A stretch of DNA of 64,000 nt from an uncultured Anaerolineae bacterium (GCA_938049385.1 CALIBQ010000040.1:1-64000); one strand, 5' to 3'. Shown: positions 16,277 to 24,233, counted from the stretch's first letter. Translations and numbers: made by a program. Notes: a model not told the origin generated them from the sequence alone.

Positions 16277-19200
16277 TCACGCCGGCTGGTGGGTCTTCTG
16301 TTGGGCGGCCATGACGGCGGCCTTGTCCTTGCCCGTGACCTCCAGCCATTCCAGGTCGCACCGCAGACAGCGCCGGCATTCTTCCCTGGCCGCCTGCTCC
16401 GACAGCCCCAGCTCGACCTCGGCGAAGGAACGGCGCCGCTCGGCCGGCGCCAGCTCCGGCATCTTGGGCCGGCGGGCGTCCACGTATTCCTCCATGTTGT
16501 AGGTCAGCTCAGGGAAGTGATACGGCGGGTTGTATTCCGGCTTGGTGGCCTTGCCGGTATGCAGGTAGGCATCCACGGACTGCGCCACCAGGTTACCCTG
16601 GGCCACCGCCTGGATCACGGAAGCCGGCCCCAGCGCGGCATCGCCGATGGCGAAGACGCCGGCGCGGGTGGTGGCGAAGGCCTTGTCCACCACAAAGGTG
16701 CTGTCGCGGTTGGTCTGGATGCCGTCCTCTTTGAGCCAGGAGAGGTCGGTCTGCTGGCCAATGGCCGGGATGACCACGTCGGCTTCCATAATGAACTCGG
16801 AGCCTTCGACAGGGATAGGCCGGCGCCGGCCGGTGCGGTCGAACTCACCCAGCGTCTGATGCACCAGCTCCACACCGGTGACCCTCCCGTCGCCGACGAT
16901 ACGCACCGGGTTGACCAGGAAGTGGAAGATCACGCCCTCTTGTTCAGCGGCGTGGACCTCTTCCTCGTAGGCCGGCATCTCGGCGCGCGTGCGGCGGTAG
17001 ACCACGTTGACCTCGCTGGCGCCCAGGCGCAGGGCGGAGCGGGCCGCGTCGATGGCCACGTTGCCGCCGCCCACCACGACCACGCGCTTGCCGGTCAGGT
17101 CAGGGGCGCGGCCCAGGTTCATCTCCCGCAGGAACTCGACGCCGGGCATGACGCCCTCTTTGTCCTCGCCCTCGATGCCCAGCCGCCGGCTCTTGTGCGC
17201 GCCGATGGCCAGCACCACCGCCTTATAGCCCTGGCGCATCAGGTCGTCAATGGTGAAATCGCGCCCAAGCCGCTGGTTGTACTTGATCTCCACGCCGGCG
17301 CGCAGGATGTTCTCGATCTCGATGTTGAGCACGTCGCGCGGCAGGCGGTAATCGGGGATGCCCACAGCCATCATGCCGCCGGCCACCGGCAGGGCCTCGA
17401 AGATGGTCACCGGGTAGCCCAACTGGGCCAGGCGCAGTGCGGCGGTCAGGCCGGCAGGGCCGGCGCCCACTACCGCCACTTTGTCGGACTTCGGCGTGCC
17501 GATGCGCGGCGGCGTCCAGGGGTTCTTCATCTCCTGGTCTGCCATGAAGCGCTTGATCTGGCGGATAGCGATAGGCTCATCAATATCGCCGCGCCGGCAC
17601 TTCGACTCGCAGAAGGCGGGGCAGACGCGGCCGCAGGCCAGGGCGAAGGGGTTACGCTCACGGTGGATGGTCAGCGCCTCGGCATAGCGGCCCTGTTCGG
17701 TGAGGGCGATATAGGCCGGCACGTCCACGCCCGCAGGGCAGGCGTTGAGACAGCGAGCGATGGTCAGTTCCTTGCACTGGCCGGCGGGGCACTTTTTGTC
17801 CTCGATGTGGGCGATGTATTCGTCCAAGAAGTAGCGCAGGGTGCTCATCACCGGGCCGGGCGTCAGTTGGCCGAGGGCGCAGAGGGAGCCGGCTTCCATG
17901 CCTTCTGCGATCTCCTTGATGGTCTCGATGTCCTTCATGGTGCCCTTGCCCTCGGTGATGCGGGTCAGTACCTCCAACATGCGCTTGCCGCCCACACGGC
18001 AGGGCACGCACTTGCCGCAGGATTCGGCCTGGGCGAAGGTCAGGAAGAACTTGGCGAACTCCACCATACAGGTGTCTTCATCCACCACGATCATGCCGCC
18101 CGAACCCATGACGGCGCCCACTTCTTTCAAGGAGTCAAAGTCCACCGGCACGTTCAGGTGTTCGGCGGTGATACAGCCGCCCAGCGGGCCGCCGGTCTGC
18201 ACCGCCTTGAACTTCTTGCCGTTGGGCACGCCGCCGCCGATGTCGAAGATGATCTCACCCAGGGTGATGCCCATGGGCACCTCGACCAAGCCGGTGTTGT
18301 TGACCTTACCGGTGAGGGCGAAGATGGCGGTGCCGGGGCTTTTCTCGGTGCCGATGCTGGCGAACCACTGGGCGCCGTTAACGATGATCTGTGGGACGTT
18401 GGCATAGCTCTTGACGTTGTTGATGTTGGTGGGCTTGCCCCAGAGGCCGGAGACGGCCGGGAAGGGCGGGCGGGGCCGCGGCTCGCCGCGCCGGCCTTCG
18501 ATGGAGGCCAGCAGGGCCGTTTCCTCGCCGCAGACGAAAGCGCCGGCGCCTTCCTTGATGTGCAGGTGGAAGCTGAAATTGGTGCCCAGGATGTTGTCTC
18601 CCAGGAAGCCGTATTCCTCCGCCTGCGCGATGGCGATCTTGAGGCGCTTGATGGCCAGCGGGTACTCGGCGCGGCAGTAAATGTATCCTTCGCGTGCCCC
18701 GACGGCATAGGCGCAGATGAGCATGCCCTCGATGAGGCTGTGGGGATCGCCCTCGATAATACTGCGGTCCATGAAGGCGCCGGGGTCACCCTCGTCGGCG
18801 TTGCAGACCACGTATTTGATGTCGCCGGGCGCCTTCTGGGTGAACTGCCATTTGAGGCCGGTGAGGAAGCCGGCGCCGCCGCGCCCGCGCAGGCCGGAGG
18901 CCTTCACTTCTTCCACAACTTCCTCGGGCGTCATGGAGCTCAGCACCTTGGCCAGCGCCTGATAGCCGCCGCGAGCGATGTATTCATCAATGTTCTCCGG
19001 GTCGATCAGGCCGCAGTTGCGCAGGGCGATGCGGAGCTGTTTCTCGTAGAACGGAATCTGGTGGTAGTACGGTACCGCTTTGTGCTCTTCCGGCTCTTTA
19101 TACGTCAGGCGCTCGACGATGCGGCCCTTGACCAGGGTCTCCTCGACGATCTGGGGCACGTCGTCGGCGCGCACCTGGCAGTAGAAGATGCCTTCGGGGT

Positions 19201-19387
19201 AAATGATCATCACCGGGCCCATGGCGCAGAAGCCGCGACAGCCGGTCTGGACCAGGCGCACCTCCACATCCAGGCCGCGCCGGCCCAGTTCGGCGCGCAG
19301 CGCATCCATCACCGCATGGGAGCCGGATGCGGTACATCCTGTGCCACCACATACCAGCACGTTGGCACGATACAGTGGTTCGGCCAT
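16277..19387 (-). CDS. NuoF/HydB-like flavoprotein fused to a GltD/NfnB-like FAD-NAD(P)H oxidoreductase
   Basis: This 1036-residue fusion starts with a thioredoxin-like [2Fe-2S] domain (C13, C18, C50, C54). A NuoF-type FMN/NADH core follows with G-R-G-G-A-G-F near 167-174 and an SLBB/[4Fe-4S] region (E-S-C-G-K-C-V-P-C at 455-463, C503). Where HydB would carry two ferredoxin clusters, it has a DPD/GltD N-terminal iron-sulfur domain (C546, C550, C585, C589, C593, C597). Then comes an FAD/NAD(P) oxidoreductase with G-A-G-P-A-G at 641 and a second G-G-G-N-V-A-I-D dinucleotide site. It ends with C-R-R-C-L-R-C. The chain therefore offers an FMN site and a separate FAD/NAD(P)H site. It is the likely pyridine-nucleotide module of the hydrogenase and a candidate for electron bifurcation. 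Confidence 0.92.
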   Translation of the reverse strand: MAEPLYRANVLVCGGTGCTASGSHAVMDALRAELGRRGLDVEVRLVQTGCRGFCAMGPVMIIYPEGIFYCQVRADDVPQIVEETLVKGRIVERLTYKEPEEHKAVPYYHQIPFYEKQLRIALRNCGLIDPENIDEYIARGGYQALAKVLSSMTPEEVVEEVKASGLRGRGGAGFLTGLKWQFTQKAPGDIKYVVCNADEGDPGAFMDRSIIEGDPHSLIEGMLICAYAVGAREGYIYCRAEYPLAIKRLKIAIAQAEEYGFLGDNILGTNFSFHLHIKEGAGAFVCGEETALLASIEGRRGEPRPRPPFPAVSGLWGKPTNINNVKSYANVPQIIVNGAQWFASIGTEKSPGTAIFALTGKVNNTGLVEVPMGITLGEIIFDIGGGVPNGKKFKAVQTGGPLGGCITAEHLNVPVDFDSLKEVGAVMGSGGMIVVDEDTCMVEFAKFFLTFAQAESCGKCVPCRVGGKRMLEVLTRITEGKGTMKDIETIKEIAEGMEAGSLCALGQLTPGPVMSTLRYFLDEYIAHIEDKKCPAGQCKELTIARCLNACPAGVDVPAYIALTEQGRYAEALTIHRERNPFALACGRVCPAFCESKCRRGDIDEPIAIRQIKRFMADQEMKNPWTPPRIGTPKSDKVAVVGAGPAGLTAALRLAQLGYPVTIFEALPVAGGMMAVGIPDYRLPRDVLNIEIENILRAGVEIKYNQRLGRDFTIDDLMRQGYKAVVLAIGAHKSRRLGIEGEDKEGVMPGVEFLREMNLGRAPDLTGKRVVVVGGGNVAIDAARSALRLGASEVNVVYRRTRAEMPAYEEEVHAAEQEGVIFHFLVNPVRIVGDGRVTGVELVHQTLGEFDRTGRRRPIPVEGSEFIMEADVVIPAIGQQTDLSWLKEDGIQTNRDSTFVVDKAFATTRAGVFAIGDAALGPASVIQAVAQGNLVAQSVDAYLHTGKATKPEYNPPYHFPELTYNMEEYVDARRPKMPELAPAERRRSFAEVELGLSEQAAREECRRCLRCDLEWLEVTGKDKAAVMAAQQKTHQPA

Positions 19388-19450
19388 TCGGGTCCTCCTT
19401 CCGCAGAATAGTCAACCGTGTTTCACAGGCAGTGTGTCGGGACTGCAAAC

Positions 19451-19921
19451 CTAAAACTGCTGGTACACGATATCCTCGAACGCGCTTTCCAGCTTGCGCT
19501 TATGGGTCAGTTCTTCGTTGGCCAGGAACTCGAACAGGTTGTGCACGGTCTCGTCGCAGGTGACGCCGGCCATGGTGGCGTACAGCTCGTGCGATTCCTT
19601 CTCGCGGCGGATGGCCACCGTCAGCACCGCCTGCAGGTCCGCCTGCTCGTCCAGCGGTTCGGCCACCAGGTGGTCGCCCAGCTTGAGGTCCTGGACCTTC
19701 TTGAATTCCCCTTCGACGATCTCCCAGGTCAGGCCGCGCTTCAACAGGCCTTCCAGTTTGGCCTTATGTCCCAGTTCCTCTTTCGCCAGCTCTTCCAGCA
19801 TGGCTTTGGAGTTGGGGTCTTTCACCCGGCCGGCGGCGTTCTTGTACAGGGCATGGGAATCCTCTTCGCCGACGATGGCCTGTCGGATTATTCCTTCGAT
19901 GGTCTTCCAGTACTCGCTCAT
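19451..19921 (-). CDS. Rubrerythrin-like ferritin-family di-iron protein
   Basis: The 156-residue protein is a four-helix ferritin-like domain with two internally similar halves. Each half has a helix with E-E/K-x-S-H and a helix with E-E-x-x-H (E-E-L-G-H and E-E-L-T-H), giving the ligand set of a rubrerythrin-type di-iron site. No rubredoxin C-x2-C domain is present. Such proteins reduce peroxide or handle iron. The start at 19921 (MSEYWKTIEG) is preferred because GGAG lies 8 nt upstream; an ATG at 19942 overlapping the upstream stop is possible. Its position between diaphorase genes suggests protection of, or iron supply to, the hydrogenase. Confidence 0.83.
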   Translation of the reverse strand: MSEYWKTIEGIIRQAIVGEEDSHALYKNAAGRVKDPNSKAMLEELAKEELGHKAKLEGLLKRGLTWEIVEGEFKKVQDLKLGDHLVAEPLDEQADLQAVLTVAIRREKESHELYATMAGVTCDETVHNLFEFLANEELTHKRKLESAFEDIVYQQF

Positions 19922-19938
19922 GCTCTTTTCTCCTTTGC

Positions 19939-20316
19939 TCATTTGACGGCGTCCATGCGGGCCACCACCCACTCTTCCACGACGCGGCCGTTGATCAGAT
20001 GTTCCTCGATGAGGCGGGGCACGCGCTCCGGTGTGACCTTGCCGTACGTGATGCGGCCCATGCCGGCCTGTTCGATGTCCACCAGCGGTTCATGGACGCA
20101 CATACCGATACAGCCGACGGTCTTGACATGGGCATCAATCTGGCGCTTGTTCAGCTCCTGCAGGATGGCGTGCATGGTCTCGCGGGCGCCGGCGGCGATG
20201 CCGCAGGTACCCATGCCCACGGTGATGACCGTGCCGGTATCCGTGCGAATCTTCAGCTCTTTCTGCGCTTCCTCCCGCAGTTTTTGCAGTTCCTCAATGG
20301 ATTTGATCTTGGGCAT
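19939..20316 (-). CDS. Thioredoxin-like [2Fe-2S] ferredoxin, HndB-like
   Basis: The 125-residue protein has an N-terminal coiled helix (residues 1-22) and a thioredoxin-like ferredoxin domain with C38 (G-M-G-T-C-G-I-A-A-G) and C69-x3-C73 (V-G-C-I-G-M-C). As in HndB of NADP-reducing hydrogenases, the usual C-x4-C pair is reduced to one cysteine. HndB-type subunits belong to the diaphorase of multimeric hydrogenases. It stands between the HATPase gene and the ferritin-like gene with gaps of 12 and 17 bp, so it is part of the operon. Confidence 0.85.
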   Translation of the reverse strand: MPKIKSIEELQKLREEAQKELKIRTDTGTVITVGMGTCGIAAGARETMHAILQELNKRQIDAHVKTVGCIGMCVHEPLVDIEQAGMGRITYGKVTPERVPRLIEEHLINGRVVEEWVVARMDAVK

Positions 20317-20328
20317 GGTATTCCCTCC

Positions 20329-20913
20329 TCAGCCGTTCCCTGGTAAGGTCTGGTCTGCGCCGGCCGGCTCAACATCCCACAGGCCGGCCTCCCCTTGGCG
20401 CAGGTACTCGTACAACCACTGGCGAACCTTCGGGTGGGTCAGGGGGACATCCCCCAACGCTTCCCGCAGTTCGCGGGTGTCCAGCTCAAACCGGCGCTCG
20501 TTCACCCGATGGATATAGCGCACCTCGACCGGTGGTTCCGCCAGCAGGATGGTCATCAGCGAGGCCGGCATGTCCCCCAGCGGGGCGCGGTCAATGTGGC
20601 TGTGCTGGAACTCGGCGGTGACGGTGGTGCCCTGGCCGGGGGCGGACTGGATGGTCAGCCGGCCGCCGCACTGCTCCGCCGCCGCCTTCAACAGCGGAAG
20701 GCCCAATCCCACCTTGCGAGTGGTGCGCGTGGTGAAAAAGGGATCGGTCACGCGGCGCAGGGTTTCTGCGTCCATGCCCCGGCCGTTGTCAATCACCCGG
20801 ATGGTCAGGCGGTCTTCCGCCAGGTCCTCGTCTATCTCGATGGTAATGTGCGTGGCGCCGGCTTCCAGGCTGTTCTGAACGATGTCCAGGATATGCAGGG
20901 ACAGTTCGCGCAC
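20329..20913 (-). CDS. ATP-binding protein (HATPase_c domain) of the hydrogenase locus
   Basis: The 194-residue protein has a GHKL ATPase fold: an N-box near residues 8-16 (I-L-D-I-V-Q-N-S-L), a G1 motif I-D-N-G-R-G-M near 41-47, and D-P-F-F-T-T-R-T...G-L-G-L-P-L near 57-73. There is no histidine phosphotransfer domain, so it is not a complete sensor kinase. Stand-alone ATPases of this type recur beside NuoE- and HndB-like genes in hydrogenase operons, and their role is unknown. The C-terminal ~80 residues are not recognised. The gene sits 2 bp from the NuoE-like stop. Confidence 0.82.
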   Translation of the reverse strand: MRELSLHILDIVQNSLEAGATHITIEIDEDLAEDRLTIRVIDNGRGMDAETLRRVTDPFFTTRTTRKVGLGLPLLKAAAEQCGGRLTIQSAPGQGTTVTAEFQHSHIDRAPLGDMPASLMTILLAEPPVEVRYIHRVNERRFELDTRELREALGDVPLTHPKVRQWLYEYLRQGEAGLWDVEPAGADQTLPGNG

Positions 20914-20915
20914 TA

Positions 20916-21404
20916 TTACAGGCCCTGCAGGATTTCCATCATCTTCTGCGGGGTCAGATGGCCGTACACCGTCTCATCAACGACCGCCACGGGCGACAGG
21001 CCGCAGGACCCCAGGCAGTACACGACTTCCAGAGTGTACTCGTAGTCCGGCGTGGTCTCACCGGGCTTGATGCCCAGGTGGGACTGCAAAGTGTCAATAA
21101 TCTTTGATGCCCCGCGCACATGGCAGGCCGTGCCGTCGCAACAGCGGATGATATGCTTGCCGCGGCGGGTCAGGTAGAACTGGGCATAAAAGGTGGCCAC
21201 GCCGTAAAGGTCGCTCAACGGGATGTGCATCTTGCGGGAGATGTGCTCCAGGGCCTGGCGCGGCAGGTAGCCGAAGACGGCCTGGGTTTCCTGAAGGATA
21301 GGGATGATGACCCCTTTTCTGCCGGCGTATTTCTCCAGGATTTCGTCCAGCGGTGCCAGGTCCAGCGTCTCTTCCGCGGCTTGCTGTTTCTGCAGTTCCG
21401 CCAT
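20916..21404 (-). CDS. NuoE/HydC-like [2Fe-2S] subunit
   Basis: The 162-residue protein has the NuoE helical N-domain (PILQETQAVFGYLP) and a thioredoxin-like [2Fe-2S] domain with C89-x4-C94 and C130-x3-C134. It accepts or relays electrons beside the NuoF-like flavin subunit. The ATG at 21404 is chosen because GGAGGGG precedes it by 8 nt; the longer frame begins with TTG. Together with the NuoF-, NuoG- and HndB-like subunits it completes the diaphorase. Confidence 0.93.
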   Translation of the reverse strand: MAELQKQQAAEETLDLAPLDEILEKYAGRKGVIIPILQETQAVFGYLPRQALEHISRKMHIPLSDLYGVATFYAQFYLTRRGKHIIRCCDGTACHVRGASKIIDTLQSHLGIKPGETTPDYEYTLEVVYCLGSCGLSPVAVVDETVYGHLTPQKMMEILQGL

Positions 21405-21480
21405 GTTGGTATCCCCTCCGTTCAAAGTATGAATTCAGGAGAAGTGCTCGCTCGTCCCATGCCGGCGGCGCGCACGCCGC

Positions 21481-22224
21481 TCATGTCACCCACACCTTGC
21501 GCCCATCCGCGCCGGCCAGCGCCAGCCTCAGCTCTGCCAAGGTCGGCTCCGCCACCCGGACCAGCGTGCGTCCCGCCATCTCGCTCAGGCGGTGGGCATC
21601 GCCGTTGGTGATCAGCGTCAGGCCGGCCAGTTGCGGGAAGCGCTCCAGCGCCTGCGCCGGCGTCAGCCGGGGCGTGATCTCGGCGGCGGTGATGTGCAAG
21701 CCGGGCGGGATAATCCCCAGGTTGGCCAGCAGGCTGAAGGCCGGCCGATCCACATGCGCCGGGATCACCAGCCCACCGAGCGCTTCCACCATGGTAAAGA
21801 CCTGCTCCACCGAAAGGGAGGTGGAGGTCTGGAGCAGTCGCTCCTGAAACCGCAGGAATTCCCCCTCGGCGTCCACCACGAGCTGACTGCCGAAGGTCTC
21901 TTCGCGATTGGGCAAATCCGGCAGGTGCTGGTAGACCTGCTCCTGCCAGGCCAGCGCCGGCTCCAGCTCGTCAAAGAGGCAGAGCAGATGCACCTCTTCG
22001 CGTGTCTGCACCTCCATACCTGGCAGGACGGCGATGCCGGCGCGCTTGCCGGCTTCTATGAGGGCGCCGGCGTTCTCCGCTGAGTTGTGGTCCGTCACTG
22101 CCAGCCACTGGATGCCCAGCTTCTGTGCCTGCCGGATGATGAGCGGCGGGAGCATCTCGATTTCCGCACAGGCCGAGAGCACCGTGTGCAGGTGGAATTC
22201 CGCCGGCAGGTACAGCAGGCTCAT
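21481..22224 (-). CDS. PHP-domain metal-dependent phosphoesterase
   Basis: The 247-residue protein carries the four PHP motifs: E-F-H-L-H-T near 9-14, T-D-H-N near 44, a central P-A-H-V-D and a terminal N-G-D-A-H. PHP domains bind a trinuclear metal centre and hydrolyse phosphate esters such as histidinol phosphate, AMP or nucleotides. The substrate here is unknown. The ATG overlaps the stop of the preceding DRTGG gene as ATGA, so it is translationally coupled to the regulatory module. Confidence 0.87.
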   Translation of the reverse strand: MSLLYLPAEFHLHTVLSACAEIEMLPPLIIRQAQKLGIQWLAVTDHNSAENAGALIEAGKRAGIAVLPGMEVQTREEVHLLCLFDELEPALAWQEQVYQHLPDLPNREETFGSQLVVDAEGEFLRFQERLLQTSTSLSVEQVFTMVEALGGLVIPAHVDRPAFSLLANLGIIPPGLHITAAEITPRLTPAQALERFPQLAGLTLITNGDAHRLSEMAGRTLVRVAEPTLAELRLALAGADGRKVWVT

Positions 22225-22580
22225 CCCTCATCGATCCCGAGCACTCCCGCCCTGGCCAGCCGTGCGATGATGGTGAATGTGGTCAGCGGTGTGGCGAACA
22301 GGGCGACGCTTTCCTCGCGCGCTTTCTCGATGGTTGCCGCGTCGATCTTGGCGATATCCGCGCATTCGGTGATGATGACGCCGGCTATGTCCAGCAGGGA
22401 AGCAACAGCCACCACATTGGGATGGGTCTGGAGCGTGACCCAGATATTGCCGGCGCCAGCCCGGGCCATCACACAGCTCAACAGGTCGGAGGCATAGCCC
22501 CCGCTGATCTCCTGTTCCGGCGTTCGCGGCAGGACGAGCGTCGTGATGTCGGGTAACCTGGATACCTCTCCGATTTTCAT
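22221..22580 (-). CDS. DRTGG-domain regulatory protein
   Basis: The 119-residue protein resembles the DRTGG domain that is found between CBS and phosphotransacetylase or kinase domains. I see a mixed alpha/beta pattern with S-G-G-Y-A-S-D-L-L-S near residues 24-33 and I-I-T-E-C near 67-71. The domain probably binds a small ligand. The start at 22580 (MKIGEVSRLP) is preferred because the 18 upstream codons look non-coding. A paralogue is encoded at 23666-24025. Confidence 0.72.
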   Translation of the reverse strand: MKIGEVSRLPDITTLVLPRTPEQEISGGYASDLLSCVMARAGAGNIWVTLQTHPNVVAVASLLDIAGVIITECADIAKIDAATIEKAREESVALFATPLTTFTIIARLARAGVLGIDEG

Positions 22581-22630
22581 GCCTGTCCGCCTCCCTCTGC
22601 CAACGCCGTGCCCGTCGACCCTGCGAGCCT

Positions 22631-23584
22631 TCACGAGGTGCTGGAGAGGTGCTCTCCCAGCACGGCCTCTTCCTTGAGATAGAACAGCACTTCCAGGCGG
22701 GTGCCCACCCCGACCTGGGAATCGAGCATCATTTGATCAGAACAGCGCTTGATGTTCAGCAGGCCCATGCCGGCGCCGAACCCCAGGGAGCGGATCCAGT
22801 CCGGTGCGGTGGAGAATCCCGGCTGCATGGCCTGCTGGATGTCCGGGATGCCAGGGCCATCATCCACTGCTAGTAATCGCACCTTATCGGGGTGGATCTC
22901 GGCGATCAGATCACCGCCGTGCAGGGTATGGATGATGAGGTTCATCTCCGCCTCATAGGCGGCGATGGCGACGCGGCGGGCAAAGCCTGGTTGGGCGCCC
23001 AAGCGGTAGAGGGCCTTTTTGATCTTGCTGGAGGCTTCGCCGGCTTTCTGGAGCTCTCGGGCTGGGATGTGGTAGCAGAGGATGAGGCTGGTACGGTCGG
23101 AGCTGATGTCTTCGAAGATGTGGCTGGCTCGGTAGCGGCGAATCTCTTCCTGATGATAACCCAATCCGATGGCGTGCAGAAGCCCGCGCGTGATGTCACC
23201 GCTGGTGAGGATGCCGACCAACTGCCCGCTGGAATCCAGCACGGGCAGTCGGCCGACGCCGTGCTCCTCAAAGCGCTTGACCGCTTCCACCACCGAGTCA
23301 TGTGCGTTCACAGTGATGACCTGGCGGGACATCTTCTCCCCTACTGTCGAGTGCATTTCTCCCCTTTCGAGGGCTTTGATCAGGTCTTCAATCGAGATAA
23401 TCCCCACCAGCTTACTGCCCTGGACGACGGGGACGCCCGATATGCGGTTGACCCGCAGGATCTCTTTGAGCTGGTCAATTCGTGTGTCAGGGGTGACAGT
23501 AATCACCGGCCGGCTCATGACTTGCTCGATTTTTAGTTCGTAGATGAGCTCCTGAACCTTGGTGATCTCCGGTATCGCTGTCAC
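22631..23584 (-). CDS. CBS-pair protein fused to a HATPase (anti-sigma/serine-kinase-like) domain
   Basis: The 317-residue protein has two CBS motifs in tandem (residues 20-140; V-M-S-R-P-V and K-M-S-R-Q-V starts, both with the G-V/G-R...V-G-I-I/L-T-S-x-D pattern), which bind adenine nucleotides. A GHKL ATPase domain follows (residues ~170-305) with V-D-D-G-P-G-I and F-G-A-G-M-G-L-L-N. There is no His-kinase dimerisation domain. The fusion suggests an energy-charge sensor that acts through a serine-kinase-like ATPase. GTG is the start codon. The gap to the first DRTGG gene is 81 bp. Confidence 0.82.
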   Translation of the reverse strand: MTAIPEITKVQELIYELKIEQVMSRPVITVTPDTRIDQLKEILRVNRISGVPVVQGSKLVGIISIEDLIKALERGEMHSTVGEKMSRQVITVNAHDSVVEAVKRFEEHGVGRLPVLDSSGQLVGILTSGDITRGLLHAIGLGYHQEEIRRYRASHIFEDISSDRTSLILCYHIPARELQKAGEASSKIKKALYRLGAQPGFARRVAIAAYEAEMNLIIHTLHGGDLIAEIHPDKVRLLAVDDGPGIPDIQQAMQPGFSTAPDWIRSLGFGAGMGLLNIKRCSDQMMLDSQVGVGTRLEVLFYLKEEAVLGEHLSSTS

Positions 23585-23665
23585 TGGAGCATTCCGTTCC
23601 CTGACACTGCCGGCGTCTATGCGATTGTGTCGGGCGAGGATGCACGCCGGCTCATGTGCCGCGGC

Positions 23666-24025
23666 TTAACTCTCGCCGACGAAGTCACAGCTTCCCATGC
23701 CGGCCTTATACAGCCGGCCGCACATCTCGAACATGGTGTATTTGGCCGCGATGAGCGGGATGCCCTTTTCCTCGGCCAGGGCGATGGTCTCCTGCGGGGG
23801 CAGTTTGCCGCGCACGAAGACGATGGCGGCAATGTCGGCCATCTCAGCAGTGCGCACGACCTGCGGATTGGTCAGCCCAGTCAGCAGGAGGGCGCGTTCC
23901 TTGGCAAAGGAGAGCACATCGCTCATCAGATCCGCGCCGCAGGCGCGGTCAATTTCCATATCCAGATCGGTATTGCGGGTGAGCACCACCCCTTCTACGA
24001 CCTTGACGATATCCCGGAGTTTCAT
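23666..24025 (-). CDS. DRTGG-domain regulatory protein, first gene of the hydrogenase locus
   Basis: The 119-residue protein is a paralogue of the 22221-22580 product. The pattern includes A-C-G-A-D-L-M-S-D-V-L near residues 28-38 and an invariant-looking L-L-L-T-G-L near 46-51. A ligand-binding regulatory role is inferred from the DRTGG family. AGAGG precedes the ATG. The strong promoter at 24142-24170 sits 116 bp upstream, so this is the promoter-proximal gene. Confidence 0.75.
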   Translation of the reverse strand: MKLRDIVKVVEGVVLTRNTDLDMEIDRACGADLMSDVLSFAKERALLLTGLTNPQVVRTAEMADIAAIVFVRGKLPPQETIALAEEKGIPLIAAKYTMFEMCGRLYKAGMGSCDFVGES

Positions 24026-24141
24026 CGGTCAGACCTCTTTTCGCTGCGGCGCGGGCCGCTGGCCCTGCCGATGTGTAGATGTAGATGCGCGCTGCGTGCG
24101 ATCTCAACTCGCGATACATATCACTAGTATATCCGATGTCG

Positions 24142-24170
24142 ATTATAACATACTTCACAAATCTTGTCAA
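24142..24170 (-). promoter_or_regulatory. Consensus sigma70 promoter of the hydrogenase operon
   Basis: On the minus strand TTGACA (24170-24165) and TATAAT (24147-24142) are both exact consensus hexamers, separated by exactly 17 bp. The predicted start is near 24135, giving a leader of about 110 nt before the first DRTGG gene. It is the strongest promoter found in the window. Confidence 0.82.
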
Positions 24171-24197
24171 CCGCGGGGCCGGCCGCCGGCCCCGCGG
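24171..24197. terminator. 12-bp perfect hairpin abutting the hydrogenase promoter
   Basis: CCGCGGGGCCGG (24171-24182) pairs with CCGGCCCCGCGG (24186-24197) across a 3-nt loop. It lies between the end of the frameshifted peptidase gene and the hydrogenase promoter. It may insulate the promoter from upstream read-through on the minus strand. No U-tract follows, because the next base begins the -35 box. Confidence 0.5.
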
Positions 24198-24233
24198 GAG
24201 CCCGGCTCGGTACGATAGGCTCGAATTTGTATT

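Noticed and set aside
15470-19411. A 1313-codon open frame on the plus strand
   Set aside because: It lies opposite the NuoF-GltD fusion and the NuoG-like gene, has a composition dominated by Gly, Ala, His, Val and Leu without any domain, and is explained by high-GC third-position bias. The minus-strand proteins have complete motifs.
24118-24134. Apparent palindrome around ACTAGT as an operator near the hydrogenase start site
   Set aside because: The arms do not match beyond the central CTAG and one or two bases, so there is too little symmetry to claim an operator.
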